The notes: generated from the sequence alone by a model not told the origin. Positions 10,401 through 24,500 are shown, numbered from the stretch's first letter. The stretch: 64,000 bases of DNA from Caldilineaceae bacterium (GCA_020846635.1 JADLDO010000032.1:1-64000); one strand, 5' to 3'. Program-made: numbers and translations.

Positions 10401-13400
10401 ATGACCCGGCGACCGCGCCTTCGGTGCGCGAACTGCGCGCTTTTCTTCAAGACAAGCTGCCGGAGTACATGGTTCCTGCCCATTTCGTCTTGCTCGCTGC
10501 CTTTCCGCAGACCCCGAACGGCAAGATCGACCGTAAGGCGCTTCCATCGCCAATGGAATTGCTTGGCCGCGGCGTGGAGCATGTGGCCCCGCGCGGCAAA
10601 GTCGAGGAGACTATCGCGTCGGTCTGGCAAGAGGTGCTTGCCGTGGAACGGGTTGGGCTTTACGACAATTTCTTCGATCTGGGCGGCCATTCGCTGCTCA
10701 TCATCCAGGTGCATGGCAAGTTACAGCAGCAGTTGGGCCGCGAGATCCAGTTGACCGATCTCTTTCAATTCCCGACCGTTGCCAGCCTGTCCGCCCACCT
10801 GGCGCACCGGCAAAATGGGTATGGCACGCCGAAAGGCGCGCAAGCCGCGCAATTACCGGCTGACAATCGAGAGGGAACGGACAGAGCCGTCGCCATTGTA
10901 GGGCTGGCTGGACGCTTCCCCAAATCCAAAACCCTCGATGCCTTCTGGCAGAATCTGTGTGATGGCCTGGAACTCATCGCCTTTCTCTCCGATGACGAAC
11001 TCGCCGCTGCTGGCGTCGATGCTGCGCTGCTTGCCGATCCTCACTATGTCAAGGCCAACAGCTTCCTGGAAGATGCCGATCTGTTTGATGCCGACTTCTT
11101 TGGCTTCAACCCGCGCGAGGCCGCACTGCTAGACCCACAGCACCGTCTTTTCCTGGAATGCGCGCACGCCGCATTGGAAAATGCGGGCTATGACCCCGAC
11201 CGCTATCCGGGGGCCATTGGTCTTTTTGCCGGTTCCAGCGCCAGTAGCTACTATGCCGCCAACGTTGCTGCGCTGCTGGAGCAGATGGATGGGGCAGGCC
11301 AGTATCAAGCCGCGCTGGCGAATGACAAGGATTTTCTGACCACGCGCGTCTCCTACAAGCTGAATCTGCGCGGGCCGAGTGTTGCGGTGCAGACAGCCTG
11401 CTCTACTTCCCTGGTTGCGGTGCAGATGGCCTGCCAAGCGCTATTCGCGGGCCAATGCGATCTGGCGCTTGCCGGTGGTGTTTCCATCACCTTTCCGCAA
11501 AAGGTAGGCTACCGCTATCAGGAGGGGATGATCCTCTCTCCAGACGGCCACTGCCGCGCCTTCGACGCCCAAGCGCAAGGCACAATTGCCGGGCAAGGCG
11601 TGGGGCTGGTGGTGCTGAAACCACTCTCTGAGGCGCTTGCTGGTGGCGATACGATTTATGCTGTCATACGCGGCGCGGCGGTCAACAACGATGGCGCTGT
11701 CAAAGTGGGTTACACGGCTCCGAGTGTAGAGGGGCAAGCGCAGGTCATTGCCCTGGCCCAGGCGGCCGCGGGCATCGACCCGGCGACCATCAGCTATGTG
11801 GAGGCCCACGGTACAGGCACGCCCCTCGGCGACCCGACGGAAATCGCCGCTTTGTCGCAAGTCTTCCGCGCCCACACCGACCGGCAAGGCTTTTGCGCCA
11901 TCGGCTCTGTCAAGAGCAACCTCGGCCATCTGGATGCTGCTGCCGGTGTCGCCGGGCTGCTCAAGACCACATTAGCCCTTCAACACCAGTTGCTGCCGCC
12001 CAGTTTGCACTACAGCGAGCCAAACCCGCAGATCGACTTTGCCCACAGCCCCTTCTATGTCAACAATCAACTCACTCCCTGGGAGGGTGAGGACGGGCCG
12101 CGGCGCGCGGCGGTTAGCTCGTTTGGCATCGGCGGCACGAACGCCCATGTCGTGCTGGAGGAAGCCCCGGCACAGGAGAGCCAGCCGAGCCAGCGACCTG
12201 TACATCTCCTGTTGCTTGCGGCCAAGAGCGCCACCGCATTGGCGCAGATGGCGCACAACCTGCATGAACACCTGGCACAGACGCCCGCTGTTAACCTTGC
12301 CGATGTCGCCCATACCCTCCAGGTCGGGCGCGGGCACTATCGCCACCGCCGCGCCATCGTCTGCCACACTAGCGATGAGGCAATGGCCGCGCTCGCGGAT
12401 GCGACGCAGCACTTGAGCGGTGTGCAAGAGGCCAAACAGCAGCCGGTGGTCTTTCTCTTCCCCGGTCAGGGCGCACAATTTGTGAACATGGGGCGGGCAC
12501 TCTATCAGCATGAAGCTGTCTTTGCCGCGACGGTAGACCGCTGTGCTGAAGCACTGCTGCCGCTGTTGGGGCTGGACTTGCGCGGCGTGCTCTATCCACC
12601 GGAAGGAACGGCACAGGAAGCCGAAGCAACTGCCCGTGAGCAACTGCGCCAAACTGCCATGACGCAGCCTGCGCTCTTTGTCATCGAATATGCGCTGGCG
12701 CAACTCTGGCAGAGTTGGGGTGTGCAGCCGCAGGCAATGCTCGGTCACAGTATTGGTGAGTATGTCGCCGCCTGTTTGGCGGGTGTCATGACGCTCGATG
12801 ATGCGCTCAAACTGGTGGCAGTGCGCGGGCGGCTGATGCAGCAGTTGCCGACAGGGGCGATGCTGGCTGTGCCGTTGTCTGAGGAAAAGGTGCGGCTGTA
12901 TCTCTCCGGTTCGCTTTCACTGGCAGTCATCAATGGCCCGGAGCGCTGCGTCATCTCCGGCCCGGCGGCAGAGATCGAGTCGCTGGAGGCAAGTTTAGCG
13001 CGTGAGGGAGTTGCCGCACAACGACTAGAGACTTCTCACGCCTTCCACTCTGCGATGCTGGAGCCTGTGCTGGCAGAGTTTGCAGCAGCGGTACGGCAGG
13101 TGACGCTGCACGCGCCGCGGCTACCCTATCTCTCCAACGTGACAGGGCAGTGGATTCGCGCCGAGGAAGCAACGGACGCTGATTACTGGGCGCGACAGAT
13201 GCGACAGACAGTGCGCTTTAGCGAGGGATTGTCTGTGCTGCTGGAGGAGCCAGGCTGGGTACTGCTGGAGGTGGGGCCAGGGCAGACATTGAGCACCCTG
13301 GCACGTCGCCATCCAGACCACAAATCCCAACAAACGATCCTGGCCTCGCTGCCCAAGCTGCCAGGGCCCAAACTGGCGGACGATGATGGCGAGATGCAAG

Positions 13401-15505
13401 GGATCATGCAGACATTGGGCCGCCTATGGTTGGCAGGGGTAGAGGTGGCGTGGGAGCAGCTCTATCAGGGAGAGGCGCGCAGGCGCATACCTCTGCCTAC
13501 CTATCCCTTTGAGCGCCAGCGCCATTGGATCGAGCCACAGAAACGCACGACTCACCAGGGCCGGTCACCTGCTCAGATGCTCACCAAGCGCCCCGATCTG
13601 GCCGACTGGTTCTATCTCCCCTCTTGGACGCGCCAGGAGGTACACGACCCAGGAGATGCAGGCAGTAGGTTGGGCAAGATGCGCCAATGGCTGCTCTTTG
13701 TCGATGACTGTGGGCTGGGGGCCAAACTTATCGAGCGTCTTGTGGCCGCGGGCGAGCGAGTGACAATTGTTCAGGGGGGGGAAAGCTACAAGCAGATCGC
13801 GCCCGATCTTTATTCAATTCAGCCCAACAATCCAGACGACTACGACGCGCTGTTCACTAAACTGACCACCGAGGAAAAGCTCCCGGATGAAGTCGTGCAT
13901 TTCTGGAACGTAACCGCCACGAGCACAACGCCTGTATTGGAGAGGCTTGAGGATACGAAGCATCGCAGCTTCTACAGCCTGCTCTATTTGGCGCAGAGCT
14001 TGGGACGACACAATGTCACCAAGCCAGTGCAGATTCAGATCCTTTCCAATGAGATGCAAATGGTCACCGGAGAGGAAAGATTGCGTCCAGAAAAAGCGAC
14101 GGTACTTGGCGCTTGTCGTGTGTTCCCACTGGAATACCCCAATGTCACCGTCCGCAGTATAGATGTCGTTTGGCCTGAATCAAGGCGCACTGATGGAGAA
14201 CTCATTGATCAGTTGCTGGCCGAGTTGGTGGCCGGCGCATCTGACGCGATTGTGGCCTATCGAGGACGATACCGGTGGGTACAAAGCTTTGAACCTCTTC
14301 GCTTGGTTGAGCCAACTAAGCCCAATACCATGCTGCGCGAGCAGGGCGTCTACCTCATCACCGGCGGGCTGGGTGGCATAGGTTTGACGCTGGCAGAATT
14401 TTTAGCCGAGCAAGTACAAGCGAAGCTCGTCATTACGGGTCGTTCATCCTTGCCCGAACGAACGGAATGGCCGCAATGGCTAACGAGCCACTCCGAGCAA
14501 GATCCTGTGAGCCGGAAGATCCACAAGATTCAGTCACTTGAGAAACGCGGTGCAGAGGTGATGGTGCTCAGCGCCGATGTGGCCGATTTGGAGCAGATGC
14601 AGGATGTGATCCGGCAGACGGAAGCACGCTTTGGGCGCATCAATGGTCTGATACATGCAGCCGGTGTTCCAAGCGGCGGCGTCATCCAACTCAAAAAGCG
14701 TGAAGCGGTCGAAGCGACGTTTGCCCCAAAGCTCCGTGGGAGTCTGGTGCTGGAACGTGTTTTGGAGGGTATTGAACTTGACTTCTGGCTTATCTGTTCA
14801 TCATTGGCTTCTGTCCTCGGCGTTGTCGGCCAGGTAGATTATGCAGGCGCCAATGCCTTCCTCGATGCCTTCGCTCATGCATACACGATGAAACATGATA
14901 CGCCATGTATCGCCGTAAACTGGGACACCTGGCAAGAAGTGGGTATGGCGGCAGGCAGCGCAAGTGACAATTTGCTTCTTCGGCAGCGGCAACAGGAGTA
15001 CCTCAGGTATGGCCTATTACCTGAAGAAGGTAAGAAGGTATTCGACCGTATTCTGACAAGACGCTCTTCACAGATTTTGGTGTCAACGCGCGATTTAAGG
15101 GCTAGGGTAGACCAAGAAATCCCTGCTCTGTCACAACAGGCGACACCGGCAGAAAAGACAACCGTTGAAACTCTCCAAGAGAGACCGGAACGATTCTCGG
15201 ATTTTGTGGCTCCACGCACGGAGTTGGAAGGGAAGATTGTCAGTGTCTGGCAAGAACTCCTGGGGATGAGTCAGATTGGTGTATTTGACAATTTCTTCGA
15301 CTTGGGGGGCGACTCCTTGTTGGGGATTCAGGTTGCCGCCCGCCTGAATGAGGCTTTGGCAACTGAACTTACGGTGCAAGACCTATTCGACGCGCCGCAG
15401 ATTGCCGGGTTGGCAGAAATCATCACGGCTACGCTGCTCGCAGCCCAAACTTTACAGATGGCACAGAACAATGTGACGGTTGCGCGTGAGGAGATAGAGC
15501 TATGA
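7493..15505 (+). CDS. Hybrid NRPS-PKS: TubC dock-C-A-PCP-KS-AT-KR-ACP
   Basis: 2670 residues from GTG 7493. Residues 1-55 are a TubC-type docking domain. C domain: HHIAID at 191-196. A domain: [10 protein letters not shown] from 678, [13 protein letters not shown], and NGKIDR at its end. PCP: GGHSL, Ser 1067. KS: Cys 1303 in TACSTS. AT: Ser 1753 in GHSIG and HAFH, so malonyl-type. [10 protein letters not shown], Tyr 2450 in YAGAN. ACP: GGDSL, Ser 2608. No epimerase, DH or ER was seen. By hand alignment to GrsA the A-domain code reads about D-A-F-T-T-A-L-I-W-K, which I cannot assign to a substrate. The bimodule condenses one amino acid and extends it with malonate, reducing the keto group to give a gamma-amino-beta-hydroxy acid unit. 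The C terminus REEIEL resembles the tail of the upstream protein. The stop overlaps the next start as ATGA. Confidence 0.97.
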   Translation: MSVAKLVIDFIQRGVQLGIDGDQLTVRAPANLLTAQERAALGSHKAEILALLRDYASGSLALYPLSHGQRALWFVHQLAPESAAYHIMLALQIDGTLDQPVLGLALQALIERHEVLRTTYPAINDQPVQMVTPAQAVSLPLTEVIDCSQDELQARLMQEADRPIDLVHGPILRTHLFKRSATEHILLLTLHHIAIDFWSLETLIDELSHLYGAYSKGEKPTLPAIQRQFSDYVRWQNEMLSGERGEQLRTYWREKLGGELPVLNLATDRPRPHVQTYRGASTPGTTLPAQLARGIRQLAQAEATTAYTVILAALQVLLHRYSGQADLLIGSPMSGRSRPEFKDIAGYCVNPTVIRADLSGDPTIRTYLQRIRPAVIGAIEHVDYPFPLLVEQLQPVRDLSRSPLFQVGFAWDKSQIKPASGPDGSTPASQESIGWKIKKLEQRGAQFDLVLTVYEYEQSLSISWRYNVDLFGAATIARMEGHFVTLLTGLVTNPTQHLSELPLLTESERKQLLVDWNETKAEFPADHCFHQLFEAQVERTPEAIALIFQDQQLSYRELDRRANQLARHLQGLGVAPGTLVGVCVERSPEMIVGILGTLKAGGAYVPIDPAYPQDRVAFMLADAQIPILLSQTTVLPKLPDHQAQVISLDDDWPLIAQQSDVTPDSAVTANDPAYVIYTSGSTGQPKGAMIGHRGLCNMSEAQVRLFQLGLGDRMLQFSSLSFDASTFEICMALRVGATLCMGTRESLMPGPPLLKFMQDHAITICTLTPSTLAALPSAELPALHTITVAGEACSAELVAQWHKGRRFFNLYGPTEATIWATYAVCDSQTGKPSIGRPIQNTQTYVLDENLQPVPAGVPGELHIGGVGLSLGYINRPELTAAKFIHNPFSELWGARLYKTGDLVRYLPDGNIEFLGRIDHQVKLRGFRIELGEIENVLNAHPAIQETLVLMREETPGDPRLVAYIVSHQANDPATAPSVRELRAFLQDKLPEYMVPAHFVLLAAFPQTPNGKIDRKALPSPMELLGRGVEHVAPRGKVEETIASVWQEVLAVERVGLYDNFFDLGGHSLLIIQVHGKLQQQLGREIQLTDLFQFPTVASLSAHLAHRQNGYGTPKGAQAAQLPADNREGTDRAVAIVGLAGRFPKSKTLDAFWQNLCDGLELIAFLSDDELAAAGVDAALLADPHYVKANSFLEDADLFDADFFGFNPREAALLDPQHRLFLECAHAALENAGYDPDRYPGAIGLFAGSSASSYYAANVAALLEQMDGAGQYQAALANDKDFLTTRVSYKLNLRGPSVAVQTACSTSLVAVQMACQALFAGQCDLALAGGVSITFPQKVGYRYQEGMILSPDGHCRAFDAQAQGTIAGQGVGLVVLKPLSEALAGGDTIYAVIRGAAVNNDGAVKVGYTAPSVEGQAQVIALAQAAAGIDPATISYVEAHGTGTPLGDPTEIAALSQVFRAHTDRQGFCAIGSVKSNLGHLDAAAGVAGLLKTTLALQHQLLPPSLHYSEPNPQIDFAHSPFYVNNQLTPWEGEDGPRRAAVSSFGIGGTNAHVVLEEAPAQESQPSQRPVHLLLLAAKSATALAQMAHNLHEHLAQTPAVNLADVAHTLQVGRGHYRHRRAIVCHTSDEAMAALADATQHLSGVQEAKQQPVVFLFPGQGAQFVNMGRALYQHEAVFAATVDRCAEALLPLLGLDLRGVLYPPEGTAQEAEATAREQLRQTAMTQPALFVIEYALAQLWQSWGVQPQAMLGHSIGEYVAACLAGVMTLDDALKLVAVRGRLMQQLPTGAMLAVPLSEEKVRLYLSGSLSLAVINGPERCVISGPAAEIESLEASLAREGVAAQRLETSHAFHSAMLEPVLAEFAAAVRQVTLHAPRLPYLSNVTGQWIRAEEATDADYWARQMRQTVRFSEGLSVLLEEPGWVLLEVGPGQTLSTLARRHPDHKSQQTILASLPKLPGPKLADDDGEMQGIMQTLGRLWLAGVEVAWEQLYQGEARRRIPLPTYPFERQRHWIEPQKRTTHQGRSPAQMLTKRPDLADWFYLPSWTRQEVHDPGDAGSRLGKMRQWLLFVDDCGLGAKLIERLVAAGERVTIVQGGESYKQIAPDLYSIQPNNPDDYDALFTKLTTEEKLPDEVVHFWNVTATSTTPVLERLEDTKHRSFYSLLYLAQSLGRHNVTKPVQIQILSNEMQMVTGEERLRPEKATVLGACRVFPLEYPNVTVRSIDVVWPESRRTDGELIDQLLAELVAGASDAIVAYRGRYRWVQSFEPLRLVEPTKPNTMLREQGVYLITGGLGGIGLTLAEFLAEQVQAKLVITGRSSLPERTEWPQWLTSHSEQDPVSRKIHKIQSLEKRGAEVMVLSADVADLEQMQDVIRQTEARFGRINGLIHAAGVPSGGVIQLKKREAVEATFAPKLRGSLVLERVLEGIELDFWLICSSLASVLGVVGQVDYAGANAFLDAFAHAYTMKHDTPCIAVNWDTWQEVGMAAGSASDNLLLRQRQQEYLRYGLLPEEGKKVFDRILTRRSSQILVSTRDLRARVDQEIPALSQQATPAEKTTVETLQERPERFSDFVAPRTELEGKIVSVWQELLGMSQIGVFDNFFDLGGDSLLGIQVAARLNEALATELTVQDLFDAPQIAGLAEIITATLLAAQTLQMAQNNVTVAREEIEL
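15488..15493 (+). promoter_or_regulatory. Ribosome binding site GAGGAG for ATG 15502
   Basis: GAGGAG ends 8 bases before ATG 15502, inside the last codons (EEIEL) of the upstream gene. The start ATG and upstream TGA share ATGA, pointing to translational coupling of the megasynthase genes. Confidence 0.7.
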
Positions 15506-18500
15506 CTGGTGCGGATATGGCTGTTGCGGATATGACCATTGCGGAGTTGTTTGCACATCTTCATCGTTTGGATGTGCAGCTTTGGGTAGATGGCGACCGT
15601 TTGCGCCTGAACGCGCCCCAGGGTGTTCTGACGCCGGAATTGAGCGCCGAACTGGTGAAGCGTAAAGCAGAGTTGATCCTGTTCTTAAAACGGGCCAGGT
15701 CTGCTGCGGATGCCCCTACGCTGCCATTGAAACCTGCGCCCAGGGATCAGGAACTGCCGCTCTCCTTTGCCCAACAACGGCTGTGGTTTCTTAACCAAAT
15801 GGAATCAGGCAATATCGCCTACAACCTCGCAAGCAGCATCCAGCTACGCGGTGTGGTGAACCGGCCCGCGCTTGAGCAGGCGATGAATGCGGTCATCCAG
15901 CGCCATGAAATCCTGCGTACAACCTTTGGCGTGGCAGGGGGAGAGCCAGTCCAGCGGATCGCACCTGCCGAAGCGCGCACGCTGCCTGTCGTTGACCTGT
16001 CACACCTGCCAAAGCGCGAACGGGAGCGCGAAGTGGAGCAGCTTACGCAGGCCGCGTCCCATACACCCTTCCATTTGGCCGAGGGGCCGCTCTTTGCGCT
16101 TACGCTGATCTGCCTGGACACTGCGGAATCTCTGTTACTCCTCAGGATGCATCATATCATCGCCGACGGTGTCTCTGTCGAGGTGCTGCTGCATGAACTG
16201 GGCACGTTTTATGAGGCATTTGTCAGGGGAGAGCGGGTGTCGCTGTCTGCGCTGCCAATTCAATATGCTGATTTTGCCTATTGGCAGCGGCAGTGGCTGC
16301 AAGGATCGGTCTTGGCGAACCAACTTGCCTATTGGCAGAAGCAGTTGTCCGGCCCTTTGCCGGTGCTGGAACTGATCCCCGACCATCCCCGCCCCGCTGT
16401 GCAGACCTTCCACGGCGCAAAGCTCCCGCTCTTGCTGCCGGTCAGCCTCAGCCAGGCCATCAAGCGGCTTTGCCACGATGAGGATGTGACCCTGTTTATG
16501 CTCATGCTGGCTGCCTTCAAGGCGTTATTGTTCCGCTACACAGGGCAGACCGACCTGATCGTCGGTTCGCCGCTTGCGGGGCGCGCCCGCGTGGAGACAC
16601 AGGGGCTAATCGGCTGTTTTATCAATATCCTTCCCTTCCGCACAGACCTGTCTGGCGATCCGACTTTCCGCGAACTGCTCAAGCGCGTGCGCGAAGTGGC
16701 GACAGGGGCCTATGCTCACCAGGATATTCCATTTGAGAAATTGGTCGAGAGTGTATCTCACGAACGCGATGTCAGCCGCTCACCGCTCTTCCAGGTGATG
16801 TTTCTGCAACACACGCCGATGCGTGCCAGGCACATTGGCGACCTCTCCTTAACACCGGCCCTGGTTGATAACGGCGCGGCGATGTTTGAGTTGACGATGA
16901 ACTTGCTGGAGGCGGGCGACCAATTGGCCCTGCTCTTGGAGTACAACACAGACCTCTTTGACGCCGCGACCATGCAGCGGCTTTTGGGTCATTTCCAGGT
17001 CTTGCTCGAAGGCATTGTTGCAGAGCCAGACCAACGCATCGCACAGCTACCCCTTCTGCCGGAAGCAGAGCGCCGGCAGCTCTTGGTAGAGTGGAACCAG
17101 ACCGCTGCGGACTACCCGCGCCGCCACTGTCTCCACCACCTCTTTGAGGCGCAGGTGGAACGCAGCCCGCAGGTGATTGCGCTGGTCTGTGGGCGCGAAG
17201 CACTCACCTATCAGGCGCTCAACCAGCGGGCCAACCACTTAGCGCATTACCTACAGCGGTTGGGCGTTGGCCCTGGTTCGCTGGTGGCGATTTGTACTGA
17301 TCGTTCAGCGGAGATGCTGGTGGGGCTGTTGGGCATCCTCAAGACAGGCGCGGCCTATTTGCCCCTGGACCCAACCTACCCGAAGGAGCGGCTCGCCTTT
17401 ATGTTGGAGGATGCCGCGGTGGCATTTCTGCTCACGCAGGAGCCATTGCTGGACGAACTGCCGCAGTCAGCCGCCCATGCCATCTGCCTGGATCGAGATT
17501 GGGCGACTATTGCCGCTGACAGCAGCACCGAAAACCCCGCGAGTGGCGCCGCGCCGGAGACATTGGCCTATGTGATCTACACCTCCGGCTCAACCGGCAA
17601 ACCCAAAGGGGTGCAACTGCCCCATCGCAGTGTTGTCAACTTCCTGACCTCGATGCAGCAGCGGCCCGGCCTGACAGGCGGCGATACGTTGCTGGCAGTC
17701 ACGACCCTTTCGTTTGACATTGCCGTGTTGGAGCTATTCTTGCCGCTCACAGTCGGGGCAAAGGTCGTGATCGCCAGCCGCGAAGTCGCTGCGGACGGCA
17801 GCCAACTGGCGCAACTTCTGAGTGACTCGCAGGCTACGGTCATGCAAGCTACACCCGTTACCTGGCGGCTCTTGTTAGAATCCGGCTGGACAGGGAATCC
17901 AACGCTCAAGGTTCTCTGTGGCGGCGAAGCGCTGCCGCGCGATCTGGCAGACCGGCTGCTGGATCAATGTGCTTCGCTGTGGAATATGTATGGCCCCACA
18001 GAGACAACCGTCTGGTCGATGGTCTATCCGGTTGGGCCAGGAGTGGGGCCGGTTCCGGTGGGTCGCCCCATCGCGAACACGCAAATCTATATCCTGGACG
18101 ACCAGAACCAACCTGTGCCCATTGGCGTGCCGGGACATCTGTACATCGGGGGGGATGGGCTGGCTGCGGGCTATCTCAAGCGTCCCGAACTCACCGCTGA
18201 ACGATTTGTGCCTTCGCTCTTTGACCCCTCCCGCCTTATCTACAAGACGGGAGATATTGCCCGTTACCTGCCGGACGGTAACATTGAGTTTCTCGGTCGT
18301 GCGGATCATCAGGTCAAAGTGCGCGGTTTCCGTATTGAACTGGGCGAAATCGAAGCGCAGCTTGTGCGCCATCCCACGGTGCGCCAGGCTGCGGTCATTG
18401 TGCGCGAGGACGAACCGGGAGACAAGCGCCTGGTTGCCTACATAGTGCCGGAGGAAGATAGATCGCTTGCGCCGGATGAACTACGGCGCGCGCTGAAAGA

Positions 18501-21500
18501 ACATCTGCCCGATTATATGATCCCCACGGCCTTTGTCAGCTTGGAACGGCTGCCCCTGACGCCCAACAACAAGGTGGACCGGCGCGCGCTGCCCGCGCCA
18601 GAGAGCGCGCGCCCCGACCTCGATACCGGCTTTGTGGCTCCCCAGACCGAAATCGAGCAACTGCTTGCCACGCTCTGGCAGGAAACGCTCAAGCTCGATC
18701 AGGTCGGCGTGCATGACAATTTCTTCGACCTGGGCGGCCATTCGCTGCTGCTCACACAGCTTCACAGCAAATTGAAGGAGCGGTTGGGGAGTGCCGTCTC
18801 CATCATCAAGCTCTTTCAATATCCCACGATCAGCACATTCGCCACCTATCTTGTGGGTATTGGCGAAAGTACGCCACTGCAACCCGCGCCGCGCCCGAAG
18901 CGCCGTCCGGCTTCCATGCTCCATGCACGGGGCGATGAGCGCATCGCCATCATTGGGCTGGCGGGGCGCTTTCCCCAGGCGAAGGACATTTCCGCCTTCT
19001 GGCAGAACCTCTGCGATGGTGTCGAGGGCATCTCCTTCTTCTCGGATGAAGAACTGCGCCAGGATGGGGCAGACCCGGCCCTGCTGCGCCAGCCCAATTT
19101 CGTCAACGCTAAGGCGACTTTGGAAGATATAGAGCTGTTTGACGCGGCCTTTTTTGGTCTAAATCCGCGCGAAGCGGAATTGATCGATCCGCAGCATCGT
19201 CTTTTCTTGGAGTGCGCCTGGGCTGCGCTGGAGAGCGCCGGGTATGACCCCGAAACATACCAAGCGCCCATCGGTGTCTTTGCCGGTTCCACGATGAACA
19301 CCTACCTGATGACCAACCTGGTGTCGAATCTCGGCGGGCTGGACGCGGCAGGGGGGTATCAGGTCTTTGTGGGCAATGACAAAGACTTTCTGCCCACCAG
19401 GGTATCCTACAAGTTGAACCTGAGAGGGCCAAGCGTCAACATTCAAACAGCCTGTTCTTCCTCATTGGTGGCGGTTCACCAGGCATGCCAGAGTTTGCTG
19501 CGTGATGAATGTTCAATGGCTTTGGCGGGCGGCGTTTCCGTCTCCGTCCCCCATAAAATGGGCTATCTCTATCAGGAGGGCATGATCCTCTCGCCCGATG
19601 GTCACTGCCGCGCGTTTGATGCCGGAGCCAAAGGGACGGTGAGCGGTGAAGGCGTCGGCATTGTCGTGCTCAAGCGCTTGGGTGATGCTTTGGCAGATGG
19701 CGACCAGATTCGCGCGGTCATCCGCGGTTCGGCCATCAATAACGATGGCTCGCTCAAGATCGGTTATACCGCGCCCAGCGTCGAAGGGCAGGCGGAGGTC
19801 ATCGCGATGGCACAGGCCGCGGCAGAAGTAGAGCCGGAGAGCATCAGCTATGTTGAGGCGCATGGCACAGGCACGCCTTTGGGCGACCCAATCGAGATCG
19901 CCGCGTTAACCCAAGTCTTTCGCGCCGGGACTCCACATAAAGGTTTTTGTGCCATCGGCTCGGTGAAGTCGAATATCGGGCATCTGGACGCGGCGGCAGG
20001 TGTGACGGGTCTGATCAAGACCGTGTTGGCCCTGCAACACAAACAGATTCCACCCAGCCTGCACTTTGAGAAGCCCAATCCTGAGATTGATTTTGAGAAC
20101 AGCCCTTTCTATGTGAACAACAGGCTTGCCGACTGGCAAGCGAACGGCACGCCGCGCCGCGCCGGGGTCAGTTCCTTTGGCATCGGCGGCACGAATGCCC
20201 ATGTCGTACTGGAGGAAGCGCCGGAAGTGCTGCCCAAAGCGGACGCACGCCCCTGGCAAGCTCTCGTACTCTCCGCCCGCACAGCTACAGCGCTGGAAGC
20301 GGCAACTATGAATCTGGTTGACCATCTGAAGGCCAACCCGGCGGTTGATCTGGAGGCCGTTGCTTTTACCCTGCAAGTGGGACGCAGGCATTTTGCCCAC
20401 CGGCGCACGCTGGCCGTTTCAGACGTGGACGACGCAATCGGCATGCTGCAAAAGCTCGATCCCAACCGCGTCTTTACGCAGGTGCGCGACGAGCGCGATT
20501 CGCACGATCCCGCGCTGGTCTTTATGTTCCCTGGACAGGGCGCGCAGTATGTGGAGATGGGACGGGGCTTGTACGATGCCGAGCCGCTCTTTCGCCGGGA
20601 GGTTGACCGCTGTGCAGAGCTGCTCCAGCCTGCTTTGGGGCTGGACTTGCGCCAACTTCTCTATCCAGAGAGCGACCAGCTTGAGGCGAGCAGCGAAGCG
20701 CTGCGCCAGACGGCGATTACGCAGCCTGCACTCTTTGTGATTGAATACGCCCTTGCCCAACTCTGGATCAGTTGGGGCGTGCGTCCAAAGGCGCTGATCG
20801 GCCACAGCATCGGCGAATATGTTGCTGCCTGTTTGGCCGGTGTCTTTTCACTGGGGGAGGCGCTCCAACTCGTTGCCGCACGTGGCAGACTCATGCAGCA
20901 GCTACCGCGCGGGGAGATGCTCGCCGTTGCCCTGCCCGAACAGGCACTTCTGCCACTGCTCAACGGCGATGATGTGGCCCTGGCCGCGGTCAATGCATCG
21001 TCGCTTTGTGTCGTTTCTGGGCCGGTCGAAGCCATTGAAACGCTGCAGCGCAAGCTGAGTGACCGTCAGGTTGAGTGCCGCCTTCTGCACACCTCCCACG
21101 CTTTTCACTCGCCCATGATGGCCCCGGCGCTGGAGCCGTTTGCCCAAGAACTGGCGAAGATCAGCCTGCACGCGCCGCAGATTGCCTTTGTCTCTAATGT
21201 AACAGGCCAGTGGATCACCCCCGCTGAGGCCACAGACCCCAACTACTGGCTCAAGCACACACGCCAGGCGGTTCGCTTTGCCGAAGGGTTACAGACGATG
21301 CTGGCAAGCGAACCCAAAACAATCCTCCTCGAAGTCGGCCCAGGCCACAGCCTGAGCCAACTGGCACGCCAGCAGCCAGAATCGCCCGCTCTTGCCATCT
21401 TGGCATCGCTGCGCCACCCGCGCAGCCAGCAGCCCGACATGGCTTTGCTCATGACAACATTGGGGCGGCTGTGGCTTGCCGGCGTCCAGGTGGATTGGCG

Positions 21501-24500
21501 CGCTTTGTATGGTGAGGCGCAGCCGCGGCGAGTCGAACTGCCGACTTATCCTTTTGAACGCCAACGCTATTGGATAGAGCGGGACCCCAACCGCCCGCTT
21601 GCGAACCAGGCGGCACAGCGTATGCACAGGCAGGCGGATCTGGCCGATTGGTTCTACGCGCCCTCCTGGCAGCGTGCGCCGCTGCCCGCGCCAGCATCAC
21701 AAGCGCCATTGGCTGAACAACGGATGACCTGGCTGATCTTCCGTGACCCATCCGCGTTGGGCACAGAGTTGATCCAGCAGTTGACCGCGCAAGGGCAGGA
21801 AGTGATCAGCGTCGAGGTAGGCAAGCGCTTCAGAGAGATGGATTCGCATAGCTACCGGATCGATCCACATAACCCCGCCGATTATGATGCGCTCTTTGAT
21901 GCACTTGTGCGCCACGAACAGTCCCCCGACCGGTTGATCCATCTGTGGAGCGTTGGCAGCGCGCGCAAGCCACAATCTCCGCTGCGCTGGGATGAAGAAG
22001 CACAGATAATGGGCTTCTATAGCCTGCTCTATCTTGTGCAGGCGTTCAACCGGCAGGAGATGAACAAGCCGCTTGATCTCTTTGTGCTTTCAAGCGGCCT
22101 GTATGATGTGCGCGGCGATGAAGAACTTGATCCTGCTCATGGGACTTTGCCGGGGATTTGCCGGGTGATCCCGCAGGAGTATCCCGATATTCGCTGCCGC
22201 GTTATTGATGTTGTCTTGCCTAAGGCGCGCGGGGCCGCGATGCAGCAGCTAGGTCAGCAGCTTCTTGCCGAAATGACCGCAACCTCTGTTGACCCCACAG
22301 TGGCCTACCGCGGCGAATACCGTTGGGTCGAGGCGTTTGCGCCGCTCCAACTGCCCAGCCCGGCGCAGAGCCATATCGCCCTGCGCGAACAGGGTGTTTA
22401 TCTGATTACAGGTGGTTTGGGCGACATTGCCTTTGCCATAGGGGCCTTTCTCGCACAGGCAGTCAAGGCCAGGCTCCTGCTCACCGGGCGCACAGTTCTG
22501 CCCCCTCGGTCAGAGTGGGAGACGTGGCTGGCAGCTCATCGCGACAATGACAGCGTGAGCGGGAGGATTCGCAAAGTCCAAGCGTTGGAGGAGATGGGCG
22601 CCGAGGTGCTGCTTGCCGGTGCAGATGTAGCCGACGAGAGGCAAATGGCGGCAGTGGTGGCAGAAGCCTACAGCCGCTTTGGCGCGCTGCATGGGGTGAT
22701 TCATGCCGCGGGGACTGTGGAAATGACGCTGCTTTCCAGCCTTGACCACGACGTTTGCGCGCAGCAGTTCAACGCCAAATGTCAAGGTCTGCTCGTCCTG
22801 GCGAAGGTGCTGCAAGGCAAGCCGCTCGATTTCTGCTTTGTGACCTCCTCGCTTTCGACCACCCTGGGCGGCCTGGGCTACGCGGCCTATGCCGCAGCCA
22901 ATGCCTATATGGATGCCTTTGTCCAGTGGCACAACCAGCAGCACAAGCAGGGCAATCATCAGAAAAGCGCAGGCGCTTGGACGCTTGTGAATTGGGATGC
23001 CTGGCAGAGTGCCGGAGCTGCCAGCCAACAGGACGAACAGGCGAACGGCCTGGCAGGATTTGCCATGACACCCGCAGAGGGTGTGGAGACTTTTAGGCGT
23101 ATCCTCGCCGCCGCGCCGGGCAGCCAGGTCATTGTCTCCACAGGCGATCTGGGTGCGCGCTTCGACCATTGGGTGCGTAGAGACGCCACGCAGGAGAAAA
23201 GTGCCCAGGCCGAGACGCCACAGGCTGCACAGATAGCCCGCGTGAACCGGCAGGCCTATGTTGCGCCGCGCAATGAGCGGGAAGAGGCGCTCGCCGGCAT
23301 CTGGCGCGAAATTCTGGGGATGCAAGAGATCGGTGTGCATGAGAATTTCTTTGATCTGGGGGGTAGTTCGCTGGTGGCTGTGCGCCTGTTTGACAAAATC
23401 GAACGCAAGTTTAGCGCCAAACTCCCGTTGGCTACGCTGTTCGATGCCCAGACCATTGCCCAATTGGCCGAGCTGCTAGAGGATGTCGCAGTGCCGGAGG
23501 AGGAGAACAAGCAAGCCAGTCCGCATGACGCAGAGCGGCGTGAGCGAAAAGTGATCAATGGGTGGTCACCGCTGGTGGCGATCCAGCCGAATGGCTCTAG
23601 GCCGCCACTTTTCTGTGTGCATGCGGCGGGTGGCAATGTCGTTCTCTATCGTGACATGGCGCGCCACCTCGACGCGGATCAGCCTATCTATGGCCTCCAA
23701 GCGCAGGGGCTAGACGGTCGAGCGCCTGTACTGGAGAGCGTTGAGGAGATGGCTTCTCTCTATGTGCGCCATGTAAAGACCTTACAGCCCCACGGCCCTT
23801 ATTTTCTGGCCGGATACTGCATGGGTGGCTCGGTTGCGTTGGAGATGGCCCAGCAGCTTCGCGCCCAGGGCGACAAGGTCGCTTTGGTGGCGATGTTCGA
23901 GACCTACAACTGGCGCAACATGAAGATCGATGCCCGCTTTGCCACCTCCTATTTTGTCATGCAGAAGATTCTGTTTCATGCGCGCAACTTCATGCTGCTC
24001 GATACGGTTGAGAAGAAGATCTTTCTCAACGAGAAGTTCAAGGTGCTGCAAGATCGGCGGGATGTAATCGCCGGGTCACTGCTGATGCGATTCGGCAGGA
24101 GGGGCGCACAAAGTGTGGAGGCAGATGATTCGCTGCTGCCCGCCAAAGTATGGAAGACGAACGATCAGGCGGCCATGGATTATCAGCCGCGACTCTATCC
24201 GGGCAAGATCACGCACTTCCGGCCCATGAAAGAATATGCCATCCATAGGGGGCCGGAGCTTGGCTGGGATACTCTTGCGGCGGAAGTTGAGACGCACTGG
24301 GTTCGAGCTTATCCGGCGGGCATGTTCGTGGAGCCTTTTGTGGCGAGCCTTGCCGAGTTGATTCAAGCGTGCATTGATCAGGCCAAGAGCGAAACGGCTT
24401 TGACCGGGGAGGCTGTGCAAGGTGATGACCAGCATACGCAATCGCATCTACTACAAGTTCAAACCGCTGATTCCGCGCCGCGCCCAAGTTTGGCTGCGTA

